A stretch of 64,000 nt of DNA from Pseudomonadota bacterium. GTDB lineage: Bacteria; Pseudomonadota; Gammaproteobacteria; Xanthomonadales; Xanthomonadaceae. The DNA lies in assembly GCA_018242425.1 (NCBI GenBank), contig JAFEBX010000009.1:124001-188000 (forward strand). The letters are read 5' to 3'. Position 1 is the stretch's first letter, and the number at the start of each line of letters is the position of its first letter. The translations under genes were made by a program, and so were the position numbers. Positions 63,065 through 64,000 of the stretch are shown here, piece after piece. The notes beneath the pieces are model-generated. The model did no database searches and was not told where the DNA came from. It was given only the letters and a program-made list of their open reading frames with translations.

Positions 63065-63318
63065 GGCGCCCTCGGTCCCGGTCAGGTGGGCGCCATATAT
63101 GCCGCGCCCCCGCCGCCGGGGTCACTCATCCCCGCAACTTGCCTGCCGGCCCGGTTTCCCGCATAATTTCCGGCTCGCTGCGTCCGGACTCCGGGCTTGC
63201 GGTCCCGGCAACACGATCCCGGCCGCCTGCAGCACCCCCGCATCGTGTGGCGAAGCAATTCGCCGGGGCCGCCACCTTCCGGGCTACGGAGGGCAATACC
63301 GACACCATGAGGTGCGCA

Positions 63319-63555
63319 ATGTCACGAGTCTGCCAAGTCACCGGCAAGCGTACGACGACGGGTAACAACGTCTCGCACGCGATGAACAAAACCCGCCGCC
63401 GTTTCCTCCCCAACCTGCACGAGCGCCGCTTCTGGGTGGCTTCGGAAAACCGTTGGGTGAAGCTGCGTCTTTCCACCAAGGCCCTGCGCACCATCGACAA
63501 GAACGGCATCGACGCCGTGCTCGCCGAAATGCGCGCACGCGGCGAAAAGGTCTGA
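63319..63555 (+). CDS. rpmB: 50S ribosomal protein L28
   Basis: 78 residues starting [20 protein letters not shown], the L28 signature, then [18 protein letters not shown] and the C-terminus [11 protein letters not shown]. The start at 63319 is the family start, although longer in-frame starts exist upstream. It is the first gene of the rpmB-rpmG pair. A GGTG-type ribosome site lies before the ATG. Confidence 0.97.
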   Translation: MSRVCQVTGKRTTTGNNVSHAMNKTRRRFLPNLHERRFWVASENRWVKLRLSTKALRTIDKNGIDAVLAEMRARGEKV

Positions 63556-63569
63556 GGAGTTAAAACACC

Positions 63570-63734
63570 ATGGCAACCAAGCGCGACAAGATCCGCCTGA
63601 TCTCCTCGGCCAACACCGGCCATTTCTACACCACCGACAAGAACAAGAAGAACACGCCCGGCAAGATGGAGATCAAGAAGTACGATCCCGTCGTCCGCAA
63701 GCACGTGATCTACAAGGAAGGCAAGATCAAGTAA
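63570..63734 (+). CDS. rpmG: 50S ribosomal protein L33
   Basis: 54 residues: [20 protein letters not shown], then [21 protein letters not shown] and ending YKEGKIK. The CxxC zinc motifs are absent, so it is the zinc-free (C-minus) L33 form. It follows rpmB by 14 nt, with GAGGAG at 63554-63559 serving as the ribosome site and overlapping the rpmB stop. Confidence 0.97.
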   Translation: MATKRDKIRLISSANTGHFYTTDKNKKNTPGKMEIKKYDPVVRKHVIYKEGKIK

Positions 63735-63762
63735 GCCTTTCGCTTGTTGGAAGCGATACGAG

Positions 63763-63790
63763 AAACCCCGCCGAGAGGCGGGGTTTTTTG
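63763..63790 (+). terminator. Intrinsic terminator of rpmB-rpmG
   Basis: AAACCCCGCC pairs with GGCGGGGTTT around GAGA (63763-63786), then a T-run (TTTTG). 28 bp after the rpmG stop. Confidence 0.93.
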
Positions 63791-63818
63791 TTGGGTGCGG
63801 AAGGGGGTTAAGGTGGAT

Positions 63819-63845
63819 GTCGGCCAGAAGCGGCCTTAAGCCGAC
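63819..63845. other. Short inverted repeat at the right edge
   Basis: GTCGGC (63819-63824) and GCCGAC (63840-63845) frame an internal CC..GG pair. The roughly 200 bp from here to the window edge contain no recognised gene. The sequence looks degenerate and repetitive (AAGCGGCCTTAAG, AGAGCGGTCATT), and its composition is more AT-rich than the genes. Confidence 0.3.
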
Positions 63846-64000
63846 CCGACCAAGAGCGGTCATTTACGGGGAGAATGGCCTTACTCGCATAGCGGCAAAT
63901 TCGGCCAGCGCACTATCCTTTTTCTCAAATCAAGCGCTATCGTTCTTCGACCAACTTCGCTCTTCCACTCGAGTTCCTGATGGCTGTTCTCAACCAATCG

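Noticed and set aside
63790..64000. An additional gene at the right edge
   Set aside because: No open frame with a start, ribosome site or recognisable domain; the stretch looks degenerate and repetitive and is cut by the window.

Overview
The window is a high-GC chromosomal segment of a gammaproteobacterium of the family Lysobacteraceae (Xanthomonadaceae). The evidence is the gene order rhlB/trxA/rho, a polA-linked C-rich sRNA resembling Xanthomonas sX13, a brominated-aryl-polyene (xanthomonadin-type) pigment cluster with a XanB2-like chorismatase, and palindromic intergenic repeats. Genus cannot be fixed by eye; Lysobacter/Luteimonas-like is the most likely. There is no prophage, IS transposase, CRISPR array, rRNA or tRNA that I can see. 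The only partial gene is rhlB at the left edge.

Layout. 1-20.5 kb is housekeeping: rhlB, trxA, rho, a TonB-domain secreted protein, a giant membrane ankyrin protein paired with a YcgL protein, a lipid A phosphoethanolamine transferase overlapping hemF, a DUF421 protein, an sX13-like sRNA, polA, uvrD, a YqhA-like protein, a GST, an S9 (DPP-IV-like) peptidase and a small exported protein. 20.6-40.3 kb is an aryl polyene/xanthomonadin cluster in two convergent halves. The left half (+) holds ketosynthase, chain-length factor, glycosyltransferase and halogenase-like oxidoreductase. The right half (-) holds ACP, membrane protein, PlsC, small hotdog dehydratase, acyltransferase, LolA-like protein, MMPL exporter, dehydratase and FabG, with a divergent (+) pair of a second halogenase-like oxidoreductase and xanB2. 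Between the halves (25.0-30.7 kb) sits a complete 4-hydroxyproline degradation module with its own AraC-type regulator.

40.4-64 kb: hemB and aroE; a six-gene overlapping operon (RDD, SpoIIM-like, DUF4129, DUF4350, MoxR ATPase, DUF58); a foldback element bounded by 27-bp inverted repeats; gamma-carbonic anhydrase and threonine aldolase; xthA; a GlsB/YeaQ-type membrane protein; a divergent adenylate-forming ligase/phosphopantetheinyl transferase pair that probably serves the pigment ACP from a distance; rsmG-parA-parB-glycosyltransferase-LAB_N; a DUF885 peptidase; a ygiBC-like pair; a TPR protein; and rpmB-rpmG with a terminator.

How it fits together. Chorismate (aroE is local) can be turned by XanB2 into 3-hydroxybenzoate. 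The ligase near 53 kb can load this on the ACP, which the adjacent phosphopantetheinyl transferase activates. KS/CLF, FabG and two hotdog proteins then build the polyene, halogenase-like enzymes may brominate it, acyltransferases and a glycosyltransferase attach it to a lipid/sugar carrier, and the MMPL and LolA-like proteins export it. The hydroxyproline genes form an independent catabolic route to 2-oxoglutarate.
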